NCBI GenBank assembly: GCA_017547265.1
Contig: JAFYQC010000278.1
Span: 1-24,546 of the forward strand
From: Kiritimatiellia bacterium
Lineage (GTDB): Bacteria > Verrucomicrobiota > Kiritimatiellia > RFP12 > UBA1067
DNA length: 24,546 nt
Direction: 5' to 3'
The notes beneath the pieces are model-generated. The model was not told the DNA's origin and did no database searches. It was given only the letters and a program-made list of their open reading frames with translations. Below, piece after piece: positions 5,928-12,964 of this stretch (position 1 is its first letter; each line of letters opens with the position of its first letter). A program made the position numbers and the translations under genes.

Positions 5928-6812
5928 GTGAAGAAAGCATGTTCAACGGCGGCGGCGCTCTTTGTGGCGCTGTCCGCCTTTGCCGTCGAGGTAGATGGTA
6001 TCGCGGCGAGGGTTGGTTCGTCCGTCATCCTGAAGAGCGACGTCATCGGCGAGATGCGCCGTGCTGGCGCTGGTCCTGACAGATATGCTGCGGTGCGCGG
6101 CGAGATGATCGAGCGCGAGCTGATGCTCAAGGCCGCGGCGAAGGCGAAACTCCAGATGCAGGACTGGGTTGTGGAGAACCGCGTCCGTGAAATCGTCACG
6201 CGCATCTTCGGCGGCGACATGAACAGGTTCAAGGCCGCGCTTGCGAAGGATCGCGTCACGTTTCCCGAGTGGCGTCAGCGCCTCAAGGACGACATGGTCG
6301 TCCAGGCGATTCGTTGGCAGATGGTCGACAAGACCGTCACCGCGAGCCCGTCCGACATGCGTAAGGAATACGATTCGCACCCCGAACGCTACGTGTCCGA
6401 CAGCCGCGTCACTGTCTCTGCGATTCTTGTAGGGCCAGACGACTCCAACAAGAAGTCTGAGATCGACGAAGCGCTAAAGACCGAGCCGTTTGGAGAGGTC
6501 GCGAAGAAGTATTCCTCCGACGCGCGCGCAAAGGATGGCGGCCAGTGGAAGGACATCAAGCCCGAAGACGTGTTCAGGCCCGAGGTCTGCGCCGAAATCG
6601 CGAAAATGAAGAAGGGCGAGACTTCCAAGTGGATCGAGCTCGACGGCTGGAACTTCCTCGTCCGCAAGGACGACGAGAAGACCGGCGTAAAGATGAGTTT
6701 CGAGCAGGCGTATGACGATGTCGCGCAGAACGTCCGCAAGGAGCTCGCCGACAAGCGCTACCGCGAGTGGATCGAGCGCCTCAAGTCCGAGACCTACATC
6801 AAGGTGTATTGA
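5928..6812 (+). CDS. SurA/PpiC-type periplasmic peptidyl-prolyl isomerase
   Basis: A 294-residue exported foldase. The GTG at 5928 is chosen because it yields a typical signal peptide (MKKACSTAAALFVALSAFA, cleavage near residue 19-20). Earlier in-frame TTG (5904) and GTG (5916) codons lie inside repeat sequence and would lengthen the N-terminus. No good Shine-Dalgarno is visible. Residues 20-135 match the SurA N-terminal chaperone region (VEVDGIAARVGSSVILKSDV, then long helices). Residues about 160-250 resemble a parvulin domain: VTVSAILV, FGEVAKKYSSDARAKDGGQW and the MKKGETSKWIELDGWNFLVR end. The C-terminal helix packs back on the chaperone region in SurA. Family members help outer-membrane proteins fold. 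Some parvulin positions are diverged, so isomerase activity is uncertain. Confidence 0.85.
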   Translation: MKKACSTAAALFVALSAFAVEVDGIAARVGSSVILKSDVIGEMRRAGAGPDRYAAVRGEMIERELMLKAAAKAKLQMQDWVVENRVREIVTRIFGGDMNRFKAALAKDRVTFPEWRQRLKDDMVVQAIRWQMVDKTVTASPSDMRKEYDSHPERYVSDSRVTVSAILVGPDDSNKKSEIDEALKTEPFGEVAKKYSSDARAKDGGQWKDIKPEDVFRPEVCAEIAKMKKGETSKWIELDGWNFLVRKDDEKTGVKMSFEQAYDDVAQNVRKELADKRYREWIERLKSETYIKVY

Positions 6813-6903
6813 TCTCCGCGACGTCCGAAGGTTCCTTCTCCGGGAGCCATCGGCGAATACGCTGTATCGCATCGCTCGGGTCTTCACTTCGCCGCAGGAG
6901 ACC

Positions 6904-6936
6904 ATGCTTATAGCGAAACAAAGTGGAAGCCATTAA
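6904..6936 (+). CDS. Possible 10-codon upstream ORF overlapping the kinase start
   Basis: ATG at 6904 preceded by AGGAG (6896-6900, only 3 bases away) opens a 10-codon frame (MLIAKQSGSH) that ends at 6936, 14 bases inside the kinase gene. The kinase GTG at 6923 lacks its own Shine-Dalgarno, so this mini-ORF could bring ribosomes to it. The short spacing argues against efficient use. It is the only evidence available, hence low confidence. Confidence 0.25.
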   Translation: MLIAKQSGSH

Positions 6937-8500
6937 AGAATACGATGTCATACGGTTGATCGGGCGAGGCGGCATGGGTGCCGTCTACGAGGTAAGGCAT
7001 CGTGCCCTGGGCGTTTGCTACGCCCTCAAGACATTCACTTTGGAGCATGGCGAGGTTGACTTTCTGCGCGAACGATTTGTCGCGGAGGCGCGCACTCTTG
7101 CACGGCTAAGGCATCCCAATATCGCAAGGGTGTCCGATCTTGGCGCCATGGACGACGGTACGGCGTATTTTGTCATGGATCTCGTGCTTGATCCAAACGG
7201 CGATGCGAGGACGCTTGACGACGTGACGCCAGACTCCTTCGACGATTCGGACAGATGGCGCTGGCTCTCTTCACTTGCATCGGCCCTTGACTGCATCCAC
7301 GAAGAAGGCATCGTCCACCGCGACGTAAAGCTCGGCAACATCCTCTTGAATAGCGCCAACGACGCCGTACTTGTTGATTTTGGCATCTCACGATATGTCG
7401 GTGGACAAATCAAGAAGGAGATTGGCGTAGCGAGCACCGTCGTTGCCGCTGATTCCGCTGATGCGAAGAAGCTTATGATGGGAACCGGCGGTTATCTCGC
7501 ACCGGAACTTCTGCGCGGAGAAGAGGCGAGCGCGGCGTCCGATGTATATGCGCTTGGCGTGGCGTTCTTTCGGCTTTTGACGGGCATTTGGTACGAGCCT
7601 GGCACAGATGCCCTGCGGCTTTTGGAGCCTCTTGATGGGCCGTGGCGCGAGGTGCTTCCGCCAATGCTCGCCGCAGACCCGGCAAAGAGGCCGCTGAAGC
7701 TCGTTGAGTTTCTTGGAAATGTGCGGACGAGCAGTGCGTGTCCTGTCAGGACTAAGCTTTTGCGGCGCGCATTTATAGCGTTGCTTGGCGCGGCAGCGGT
7801 TGTCTCGCTGGCCGCCGTATCAATCTTGATTGTTAATTCCGCACGGCGCAATCAAACTCCTCCACTCACCCACTCCTCCACTCTCGCACTTCATTTCGAC
7901 CTTGGCGAAGGCGTGTGCATTGAAATGGTAAAATGCCGCCCGCAAAAGGCCCCGTCTTTCTGGATTGGCGCGAACCATGTCACGAATGCCGAATGGCGAC
8001 GGCTCATGGGAAACGATCGCAACGGCAGCGACGACGTTCCGGTTGTTGGCATGAGCATCACGGATGTGCAGAAGCTCATGAACGAGCTTAATCGCCGATT
8101 TGCGGCGAAAGTGCCGCAGGGTTTTAGGTTCAGGTTGCCGTCGTCATCTGAGCTTGTAGCAGCATCGACGGCGGGAGGATCAAACGCTGCGGACGCATCT
8201 GCGCTTGGTGTACTTGGTCCATCGGTCGCGGACAAGAAAGCTATCGCGTTGCAGAGCGGAATCAAATGGGAAAGCGTGATGGCGAAGCTCCCATGTCGTG
8301 TTAGGACTAAGGCGCCGAACGTATGGGGTGTCTATGACATCGTCGGACAGGGGCGGACAATCTGCCGCGAGACGGAGACCTCGACAACGGATGGCAAGGT
8401 GCGGCATGTGCAGCTCGGTTCCGACGATGTAGCCGAACGCTCGACAGTCGGCGAGTGGGGCTGGAACAGCACGATCAGGCTTGCGCTGGGGGAGGACTGA
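6923..8500 (+). CDS. Membrane Ser/Thr protein kinase with C-terminal SUMF1-like domain
   Basis: A 525-residue Hanks-type kinase with a single membrane span. All core kinase motifs are present: glycine loop GRGGMG (14-19), ALK with Lys36, HRDVKLGN (132-139, catalytic Asp134), DFG (152-154), APELL (193-197) and the DVYALG helix (207-212). A basic linker leads to a membrane span at about 283-305. Residues 312-323 are encoded by an octamer repeat. Residues about 333-525 resemble a diverged formylglycine-generating-enzyme/SUMF1 domain: FWIGANHVTNAEWRRLMG, PVVGMSITDVQKLMNELN, GFRFRLPSSSEL and NVWGVYDIVGQ. The active-site cysteines are not evident, so it may be a ligand-binding version. GTG is the only usable start, since TAG lies 10 bases upstream in frame. 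The stop overlaps the sigma-factor ATG, which suggests that kinase and sigma work together. Confidence 0.88.
   Translation: MEAIKEYDVIRLIGRGGMGAVYEVRHRALGVCYALKTFTLEHGEVDFLRERFVAEARTLARLRHPNIARVSDLGAMDDGTAYFVMDLVLDPNGDARTLDDVTPDSFDDSDRWRWLSSLASALDCIHEEGIVHRDVKLGNILLNSANDAVLVDFGISRYVGGQIKKEIGVASTVVAADSADAKKLMMGTGGYLAPELLRGEEASAASDVYALGVAFFRLLTGIWYEPGTDALRLLEPLDGPWREVLPPMLAADPAKRPLKLVEFLGNVRTSSACPVRTKLLRRAFIALLGAAAVVSLAAVSILIVNSARRNQTPPLTHSSTLALHFDLGEGVCIEMVKCRPQKAPSFWIGANHVTNAEWRRLMGNDRNGSDDVPVVGMSITDVQKLMNELNRRFAAKVPQGFRFRLPSSSELVAASTAGGSNAADASALGVLGPSVADKKAIALQSGIKWESVMAKLPCRVRTKAPNVWGVYDIVGQGRTICRETETSTTDGKVRHVQLGSDDVAERSTVGEWGWNSTIRLALGED
7856..7887 (+). repeat. Octamer tandem repeat in the kinase linker
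   Basis: Four 8-base units in register: ACTCCTCC, ACTCACCC, ACTCCTCC, ACTCTCGC. It lies just after the membrane span and encodes a TPPLTHSST-like linker. The unit is nearly identical to the one inside the ELM1-like gene at 17047. Confidence 0.85.
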
Positions 8501-9108
8501 TGGCGAGATTTCCAGATACGCCAGTTTCGCTGCTTGCCCACATTGCCTCGGAGAAAACTGGAGTGCGTGACGAGGTGGCTTGGACTCGGCTTTTCGAGCT
8601 CTATGCCCCGGCGATAAGGGCTTTTGCCGAGGAGCGCGGCGTAGTCGCAGATGGAGAGGATGTCGTGCAGGATATCTTCATGCGGCTTGTGGAGGTGCTT
8701 GGCGGCGGCAAGGTGAAAATAGGTGGCGGGGCGGTGAAGTTCAGGAGATACCTTGCGACGCTCATTCGTAATGAACTTGTCAGTCGCTGGCGTCGCCATC
8801 AGTCGCGTGGTGGCGGCTCGGTTGTATCGATGGACGACCCGGAGTCGGGTGTGGAGCCATCAGTGGATTCGGCGACAGCTGCGTTAATTGATGCGAAGTG
8901 GCGCCTTGCGCGGCACAAGGCCGCCGTGGACTGGACTCTTACCAAGACGGCGCTTTCGCCGCAGTCGAAGGCCGTGTACCGTGCCTACGTCATAGAAGGG
9001 CGTCCTATAGGCGAAGTTGCCACAGAATTCGGGATTTCCCGAAACTCTGTCTCGCAGATTAAGACCCGCGTTGAGCGCATGATCGCCGCTGTGGAAGCAG
9101 AATTCTAA
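8500..9108 (+). CDS. RNA polymerase sigma-70 factor, ECF type
   Basis: A 202-residue sigma factor. The ATG at 8500 shares its A with the kinase stop TGA and has a strong Shine-Dalgarno (GGGGGAGGA ending 5 bases upstream). An ORF opening at 8455 would lie wholly in the kinase frame and is rejected. Region 2 spans about residues 25-100 (WTRLFELYAPAIRAFAEERG, DGEDVVQDIFMRLVEVL, FRRYLATLIRNELVSRWRR). Region 4 spans about 140-195, with the helix-turn-helix GRPIGEVATEFGISRNSVSQIKTRV. There is no region 3, as expected for ECF factors. No anti-sigma factor is adjacent. The translationally linked membrane kinase is the obvious candidate regulator, as in the Ser/Thr-kinase-associated ECF groups described in Planctomycetes. 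Target promoters are unknown; the secreted protein genes downstream are plausible targets. Confidence 0.88.
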   Translation: MARFPDTPVSLLAHIASEKTGVRDEVAWTRLFELYAPAIRAFAEERGVVADGEDVVQDIFMRLVEVLGGGKVKIGGGAVKFRRYLATLIRNELVSRWRRHQSRGGGSVVSMDDPESGVEPSVDSATAALIDAKWRLARHKAAVDWTLTKTALSPQSKAVYRAYVIEGRPIGEVATEFGISRNSVSQIKTRVERMIAAVEAEF

Positions 9109-9224
9109 AAATTCCACTGTCATTTCCGCAGCTCTGTTGCGTGTGTCTAGATGGCGACTGGTATCCCGACGGGGAGACGGCGGCATGGTGTGTGGTAGGT
9201 TTTATGCACAAAAGTGCTTAAATT

Positions 9225-9233
9225 TGCTATACT
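9225..9233 (+). promoter_or_regulatory. Extended -10 promoter of the LamG-like gene
   Basis: TGCTATACT (TGN plus TATACT) matches the shared promoter form of the window. No convincing -35 is seen; the region 17-18 bases upstream reads ATGCACA. Transcription would start near 9240, giving a long 5' leader, unlike the leaderless genes in this window. Confidence 0.6.
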
Positions 9234-9340
9234 ACAAACCGTAGTCGATCCGCAGGAAGACTGGTAATCATCTTGAAAGGTAGACTCAACGCAAAGACGA
9301 ACTGTCTTGGTGCGTCCTTTTGGGCGTGCTTGGTCTCTTT

Positions 9341-9404
9341 CGTCCCCGCGTCGCGTCTCCTTTCGGGCATACCAGTCGCCTCTGCGGAACGCGCCGCGGG
9401 GACG
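9341..9404 (+). promoter_or_regulatory. Strong stem-loop in the 5' leader of the LamG-like gene
   Basis: CGTCCCCGCG (9341-9350) pairs perfectly with CGCGGGGACG (9395-9404). After one mismatch the stem continues for five more pairs (9352-9356 with 9389-9393). The loop is about 32 bases. It is not followed by a T tract, so it is not a simple terminator. It could control mRNA stability or translation, or be a REP-like element. Confidence 0.7.
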
Positions 9405-9457
9405 TCTTCATTGTTGGAGACTTCCTGAAGCTTTACGTAGAAGAAAGGAAAGACAGA

Positions 9458-10957
9458 ATGAACAGAAAACTCGAACTCGTCGCAATCGCCGCTTTTTCCG
9501 CAGGAGTTGCGTTTGCCATGCCGACTAAACAAGAAATCGCCGATGCGCGTCGGTTGGTCTCGGAACTGATGTCTCCTGCGATAGCGGACTATAATGAAAA
9601 GAAGATGTCGGCAGGCGATGTGGCAAAGACGTCTGTTGATTTTGCCGCGTCCGCCAAGAGTGAGGCCGTTAGGTATCTATTTCTCCGCGGTGCGGTTGGC
9701 TATTATGTGAAGGCCGGAGATTATGGCAAGGCGGCGGACACAGTGGAGCTCCTGAAGGCAAAAGTAAATGGCGTTCCTCCGGCAGACATAGCCGATGTAA
9801 TATCTGGTGCGCTTGGACGCGAGAACGCTCGTAAAGCGCCTCGGCTTCAGTCTCAGCTTCTTCTTGCCCAGGCCCAGGTTAAGGCGTCGAAAGACGTGAG
9901 CAAGCTCGCTGCACATCTCCGAAAAGTCAACACGGATTCCGTTCGCCGTCAGTATGCCGAGGCACTTGTGCTTTCGCTTGATTGGAAAGCCGGCCTTGCT
10001 GAATTCGCGAAAGTATCGGGAAATGTCGGGAGACTGGCCAAGGTCGACACAGACGGCACTGGCGACAGTGTAGAGCTTGGCAACTTCTGGTGGGACTACA
10101 AGACGAGTTATGAAGGTGCAGAATGTCTTTTCCGTGAACGAGCGGCGCTTTTCTACCGCAAGGCCATTACAGAAGGCAAGGTGGATGGACTCAAAAGAAC
10201 TCTTGTGGAGCAGCGGCTTGCTTCTCTTGCATTGCCTGATGGGCCGGTAGTGCCTGATCCAAAACCTGTCCCTGCGCCCGTTCCGCCCAAGCCGATGCCG
10301 ACGCCGACGCCGAAGCCGGGGACTAAGGACTTCTCGGGACTTATGGCCCGCTGGAGCTTTATGGAAGGTCTCTCCCCCGCTGTGGGCAATATTACGCCCG
10401 CGATGCCAGACGGCGCGGCAGTAGAGAGCGGCGCAATCTCGCTTCGTTCTGGCGCACCCCTTGTTTTCCAGGCGGGAACTGTTCCTCTTGCTCCGTTCAC
10501 CGTTCAGGTCTGGGTGTCGGCGACGGACAAGGGAATGGGCGCGGAAGGGAATGCAATTTTTAAGATTGCTTCGGCGCTGGACGGCAAGGACGACAACGTG
10601 TGCTGGACTTGGACGAACGGCGGCAAGAAATGGGTGTCACGCATTTCCGCATGCGGCAACGCAAAGGCAGTCGGTCACGGAAAAATGCTCGCCGACGGAC
10701 AGAAGCACCTCTACACCGTGACAGGCGAAAAGTCCGGCAAGGGGCTTTTGCTCAGGTTCTACCAGGACGACACGGTTTTCGGTGAGCTGACAACCACCCA
10801 GCTTGCGTGGAAAAAACCACCGATGCTCATCCTCGGCGGCTTCGTCGCCCCGACCTACGACGAAGTCCGCGTCTACTCCCGTGTCCTTTCTCACCCAGAG
10901 ATCATCAACTCTCTCAGCCTCGGCCCCGACAAGCTGCCGGAGGTGGGAAAGAAGTAA
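9458..10957 (+). CDS. Secreted two-part protein with LamG/concanavalin-like C-terminal domain
   Basis: A 499-residue exported protein. The start at 9458 has a Shine-Dalgarno (AAAGGA at 9444-9449) and gives the signal peptide MNRKLELVAIAAFSAGVAFA. Residues about 21-260 are helix-rich with Ala-rich segments that suggest TPR-like packing (AVRYLFLRGAVGYYVKAGDY, LLAQAQVKASKDVSKLAAHL). A proline-rich linker with alternating Pro-Lys/Pro-Thr follows (about 261-287). Residues about 290-490 look like a LamG-like jellyroll: LMARWSFMEG, PFTVQVWVSA, KHLYTVTGEKSGKGLLLRFY, PPMLILGGF and YDEVRVYSRVLSHPEI, which is the usual closing strand of this fold. Such proteins are common at PVC cell surfaces and may bind glycans. 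It lies one base from the next secreted protein, so they are probably one transcript. Confidence 0.8.
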   Translation: MNRKLELVAIAAFSAGVAFAMPTKQEIADARRLVSELMSPAIADYNEKKMSAGDVAKTSVDFAASAKSEAVRYLFLRGAVGYYVKAGDYGKAADTVELLKAKVNGVPPADIADVISGALGRENARKAPRLQSQLLLAQAQVKASKDVSKLAAHLRKVNTDSVRRQYAEALVLSLDWKAGLAEFAKVSGNVGRLAKVDTDGTGDSVELGNFWWDYKTSYEGAECLFRERAALFYRKAITEGKVDGLKRTLVEQRLASLALPDGPVVPDPKPVPAPVPPKPMPTPTPKPGTKDFSGLMARWSFMEGLSPAVGNITPAMPDGAAVESGAISLRSGAPLVFQAGTVPLAPFTVQVWVSATDKGMGAEGNAIFKIASALDGKDDNVCWTWTNGGKKWVSRISACGNAKAVGHGKMLADGQKHLYTVTGEKSGKGLLLRFYQDDTVFGELTTTQLAWKKPPMLILGGFVAPTYDEVRVYSRVLSHPEIINSLSLGPDKLPEVGKK

Positions 10958-10958
10958 G

Positions 10959-11822
10959 ATGCAGAAGCATTTTCTTGCAATATGTTTTATCTGGTTGTCC
11001 ACAAGTTTTTTGTGGGCAACCGAATTACCGCCACCGTTTACCTCGTACGAAACTGCGTCATCGTCAGGAGGAGGAACTTTCACTTGGGATATAAATCAAG
11101 ATGAGATTTCCGGTGACATCTATGCAGGGTGGATTACAGTTAGTGGCATGTATAGTACACTTAATTTGAAATTTAATGGCACATCAGGCATATTGAGATT
11201 TCGTTGTGTCATTTATGCTGGCGATATGTATAGTAATGATCAAAAATGGAGTTGCGATTGGTTGTCGGATGGCGTGCTAATTGACAAGTGGGATGGCAGT
11301 TTAAACGGTGCGTCGTATCGGGAAGTGTCCATAGCATGCAGATTTGAAGAAAGTGGCGAACATGTTCTTGGGCTTTATCTTGCCATGACCAAGCACTCCT
11401 CAAAACATTATGTGCAAGGCCCTCAAATGAAAATAAGTAACATTGAGTGGCAGCCGGATTATGTAGATGTTGATGTGGATGGCAAAGCTGTGCGCGTTGA
11501 TGGCGAATGGGTTCGCCAGAATGTGTCAAGCAACGCCTTGCATGATTGCAAATACGACTATGGCGATATTCTCAATAGGGTTGGGGATAATGGCTACACG
11601 ATATTGGATTCGTATATTGCTGGGCTGACACCAACGAACTCCAATTCGCGGTTGCTTGCAGACATTCAAATGGTCAACAATGCAGCTATTATAACATGGG
11701 AACCAAATCTTGATACACGGGTTTACACAATATATGGCAAGACCAACCTGACCGACAGGGCGTGGCATTCGCCCACTAACGAGGCAAGCCGGTTTTTCAA
11801 GGTCGGCGTCGAGATGCGGTAG
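10959..11822 (+). CDS. Secreted protein of unknown function, AT-richer than its neighbours
   Basis: A 287-residue exported protein. The start at 10959 lies one base after the previous stop (the upstream part of the open frame overlaps the LamG gene) and gives the signal peptide MQKHFLAICFIWLSTSFLWA. I do not recognise a catalytic domain. The middle is beta-rich with many Trp, Tyr and Asp residues (FTWDINQDEISGDIYAGWIT; KWSCDWLSDGVLIDKWDG), consistent with a carbohydrate-binding or adhesin-like beta sandwich. The last 70 residues read SYIAGLTPTNSNSRLLADI, then AAIITWEPNLDTRVYTIYGK, TNLTDRAWHSPTNEASRFF and KVGVEM, which look like a short C-terminal beta module with SFFKV-type ending. Base composition is visibly AT-richer than either side, suggesting acquisition or relaxed selection. 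Confidence 0.7.
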   Translation: MQKHFLAICFIWLSTSFLWATELPPPFTSYETASSSGGGTFTWDINQDEISGDIYAGWITVSGMYSTLNLKFNGTSGILRFRCVIYAGDMYSNDQKWSCDWLSDGVLIDKWDGSLNGASYREVSIACRFEESGEHVLGLYLAMTKHSSKHYVQGPQMKISNIEWQPDYVDVDVDGKAVRVDGEWVRQNVSSNALHDCKYDYGDILNRVGDNGYTILDSYIAGLTPTNSNSRLLADIQMVNNAAIITWEPNLDTRVYTIYGKTNLTDRAWHSPTNEASRFFKVGVEMR

Positions 11823-11825
11823 GGG

Positions 11826-11856
11826 GCGGCGGGTGGGCGACGTGAAAGTCCGCCGC
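11826..11856 (+). repeat. Inverted repeat upstream of the transposase gene
   Basis: GCGGCGG (11826-11832) pairs with CCGCCGC (11850-11856) around a 17-base loop. It lies just after the stop of the secreted protein and before the transposase promoter. With no T tract it is a weak terminator candidate. It could instead be a REP-like hairpin next to its cognate transposase. Confidence 0.5.
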
Positions 11857-11875
11857 ACCGATAGAGGAGTGTGTG

Positions 11876-11884
11876 TGCTATAAT
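11876..11884 (+). promoter_or_regulatory. Extended -10 promoter, leaderless start of the transposase gene
   Basis: TGCTATAAT ends 7 bases before the ATG at 11892. The longer open frame starting with GTG at 11871 would put this promoter inside the gene, so 11892 is taken as the start. No Shine-Dalgarno lies between. Confidence 0.7.
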
Positions 11885-11891
11885 ATTCCGC

Positions 11892-12893
11892 ATGTGCATG
11901 AACCCGAAGGGATCTTCAAGGGCGCATGGCGATGCGTACCAGAACTGGCGCAAGTCCTTGCGCAACGCCGCGATCAACTACCGCAACGGGTGGTTTTTCG
12001 TCACGTGCCAGGTCGCGCACAACAAGTCGATATTCGGCGCGATAGTCGGCGAGCGCTGTGAACTCAACGATCTTGGTCGTCGGGTCGAGGAGTGCTGGCG
12101 AGCCATGCCGTCGAAGTACCCCGAGCTTGAGCTTGATGAATTCGTCTTGATGCCCAACCACTTCCATGCCATCGTGCGCGTGCATTACCGTCCGACAAAC
12201 AAGGAACAGCACCTCGGCTTTCTCATGGGGCGATTTAAAGGAGGGACTGGTTTCATCTACGGCAAGCTTCGCCGTTCTGGCGAGGTCGAGGACATTGGCG
12301 AGCATCTGTGGCAGCAGGACTACTGGGACAAAATCGTCACGAACGAATCTCAGCTTGCGGCATATCGCAAGTATATCCGTGAGAACCCGCGCAACTGGAC
12401 TCGCGACAGGTTCGGCGCGGTCACGCAATACGCCTATGGCAACATCGACCTTTTAAAGGGACCTCGAATTGCATTTGTAGCGTCGCAGGGCTTTTGGGCA
12501 AGTGACTTGAAGCCGCGGCTTTTGTGGCGCCGAGACGGCGTCGCCATATCGGAGTGCGGGGCTTCAGCCCCGCCCCCATTGGTCTCTACCTTCACCAGCG
12601 CCCAGGAACGCGAAGCGCTACGCCGCGCCATTGCCAAGGGCCGCCTGATAATCCAGGTAATTCCGCAAGGCATACCGCCAGAAAGTGAATTGCCCTGCGA
12701 CTTGCTTGCCGCTTGTCGCGCCGGCCGTGCATTGATCTTATCGCCGCAGCCAGCCGGCTCGCGCCTCAACAAAAAGGTCGCAACATGGTGCAACGAGTAT
12801 GTGTTGCGCCACGCCGATGAAATCTGGGTGGGCGATATCTCGCCAAACGGCATGCTTGCCGCCATGCTAAAGGCACTCGGCCGGTCGGGTTGA
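11892..12893 (+). CDS. REP-associated HUH (Y1) transposase fused to a DprA/SLOG-like domain
   Basis: A 333-residue protein in two parts. Residues about 28-170 form a Y1 transposase of the REP-associated (RAYT) type: strand RNGWFFVTCQV (31-41), the metal-binding HUH motif in LMPNHFHAIV (86-95; His90 and His92) and the tyrosine helix QLAAYRKYIRENPRNW (154-169; catalytic candidate Tyr158 or Tyr161). Such enzymes nick single-stranded DNA at palindromic REP hairpins. Residues about 236-333 are not part of usual RAYTs. They read as a Rossmann-like DprA/SLOG domain: AKGRLIIQVIPQGIPPESEL, CRAGRALILSPQP, a GSRLNKKVATWCNEYVLR helix, then ADEIWVGDISPNGMLAAML. The linker (residues 219-230) is encoded partly by a REP-like hairpin. 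The start at 11892 rests on a -10 placed 7 bases upstream. The transposase call is firm; the DprA-like call is by pattern and needs a profile search. Confidence 0.82.
   Translation: MCMNPKGSSRAHGDAYQNWRKSLRNAAINYRNGWFFVTCQVAHNKSIFGAIVGERCELNDLGRRVEECWRAMPSKYPELELDEFVLMPNHFHAIVRVHYRPTNKEQHLGFLMGRFKGGTGFIYGKLRRSGEVEDIGEHLWQQDYWDKIVTNESQLAAYRKYIRENPRNWTRDRFGAVTQYAYGNIDLLKGPRIAFVASQGFWASDLKPRLLWRRDGVAISECGASAPPPLVSTFTSAQEREALRRAIAKGRLIIQVIPQGIPPESELPCDLLAACRAGRALILSPQPAGSRLNKKVATWCNEYVLRHADEIWVGDISPNGMLAAMLKALGRSG
12556..12573 (+). repeat. Perfect hairpin inside the transposase gene linker
   Basis: GCGGGGCTTCAGCCCCGC: an 8-pair stem closing only two bases, or 7 pairs with a TTCA tetraloop. It lies exactly between the HUH domain and the DprA-like domain and encodes part of ECGASAPPP. 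Its form suits a REP element recognised by the enzyme the gene encodes. Confidence 0.75.
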
Positions 12894-12926
12894 ATTATGT
12901 CAACGGGACTCGTCGTCCTGGAATTG

Positions 12927-12935
12927 TGATATAAT
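12927..12935 (+). promoter_or_regulatory. Extended -10 promoter of the Gfo/Idh/MocA gene
   Basis: TGATATAAT, 14 bases before an in-frame GTG (12950) and 29 bases before the ATG (12965). No clear -35. AGGGG at 12946-12950 lies between the expected transcription start and the ATG. Confidence 0.6.
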
Positions 12936-12964
12936 TCCCACGCATAGGGGTGGTAACGAAAACC

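Larger units (their letters stand above)
9109..9457 (+). other. Gene-free 349-base region: promoter and long structured leader
   Basis: This stretch between the sigma factor and the LamG-like gene holds an extended -10 at 9225-9233, a possible small hairpin GCAC-AAAA-GTGC at 9206-9217 just upstream, and a predicted leader of about 218 bases with a strong stem-loop (9341-9404). A frame open from 9320 into the next gene lacks a ribosome site and a signal peptide, so I regard it as non-coding. No known riboswitch is recognised. Confidence 0.6.

Noticed and set aside
8455..8499. Upstream start for the ECF sigma factor
   Set aside because: It lies wholly within the kinase coding end and lacks a ribosome site, whereas ATG 8500 has a strong one.
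9320..9457. N-terminal extension of the LamG-like protein
   Set aside because: The extension has no ribosome site, would hide a good signal peptide, and overlaps the strong leader hairpin.
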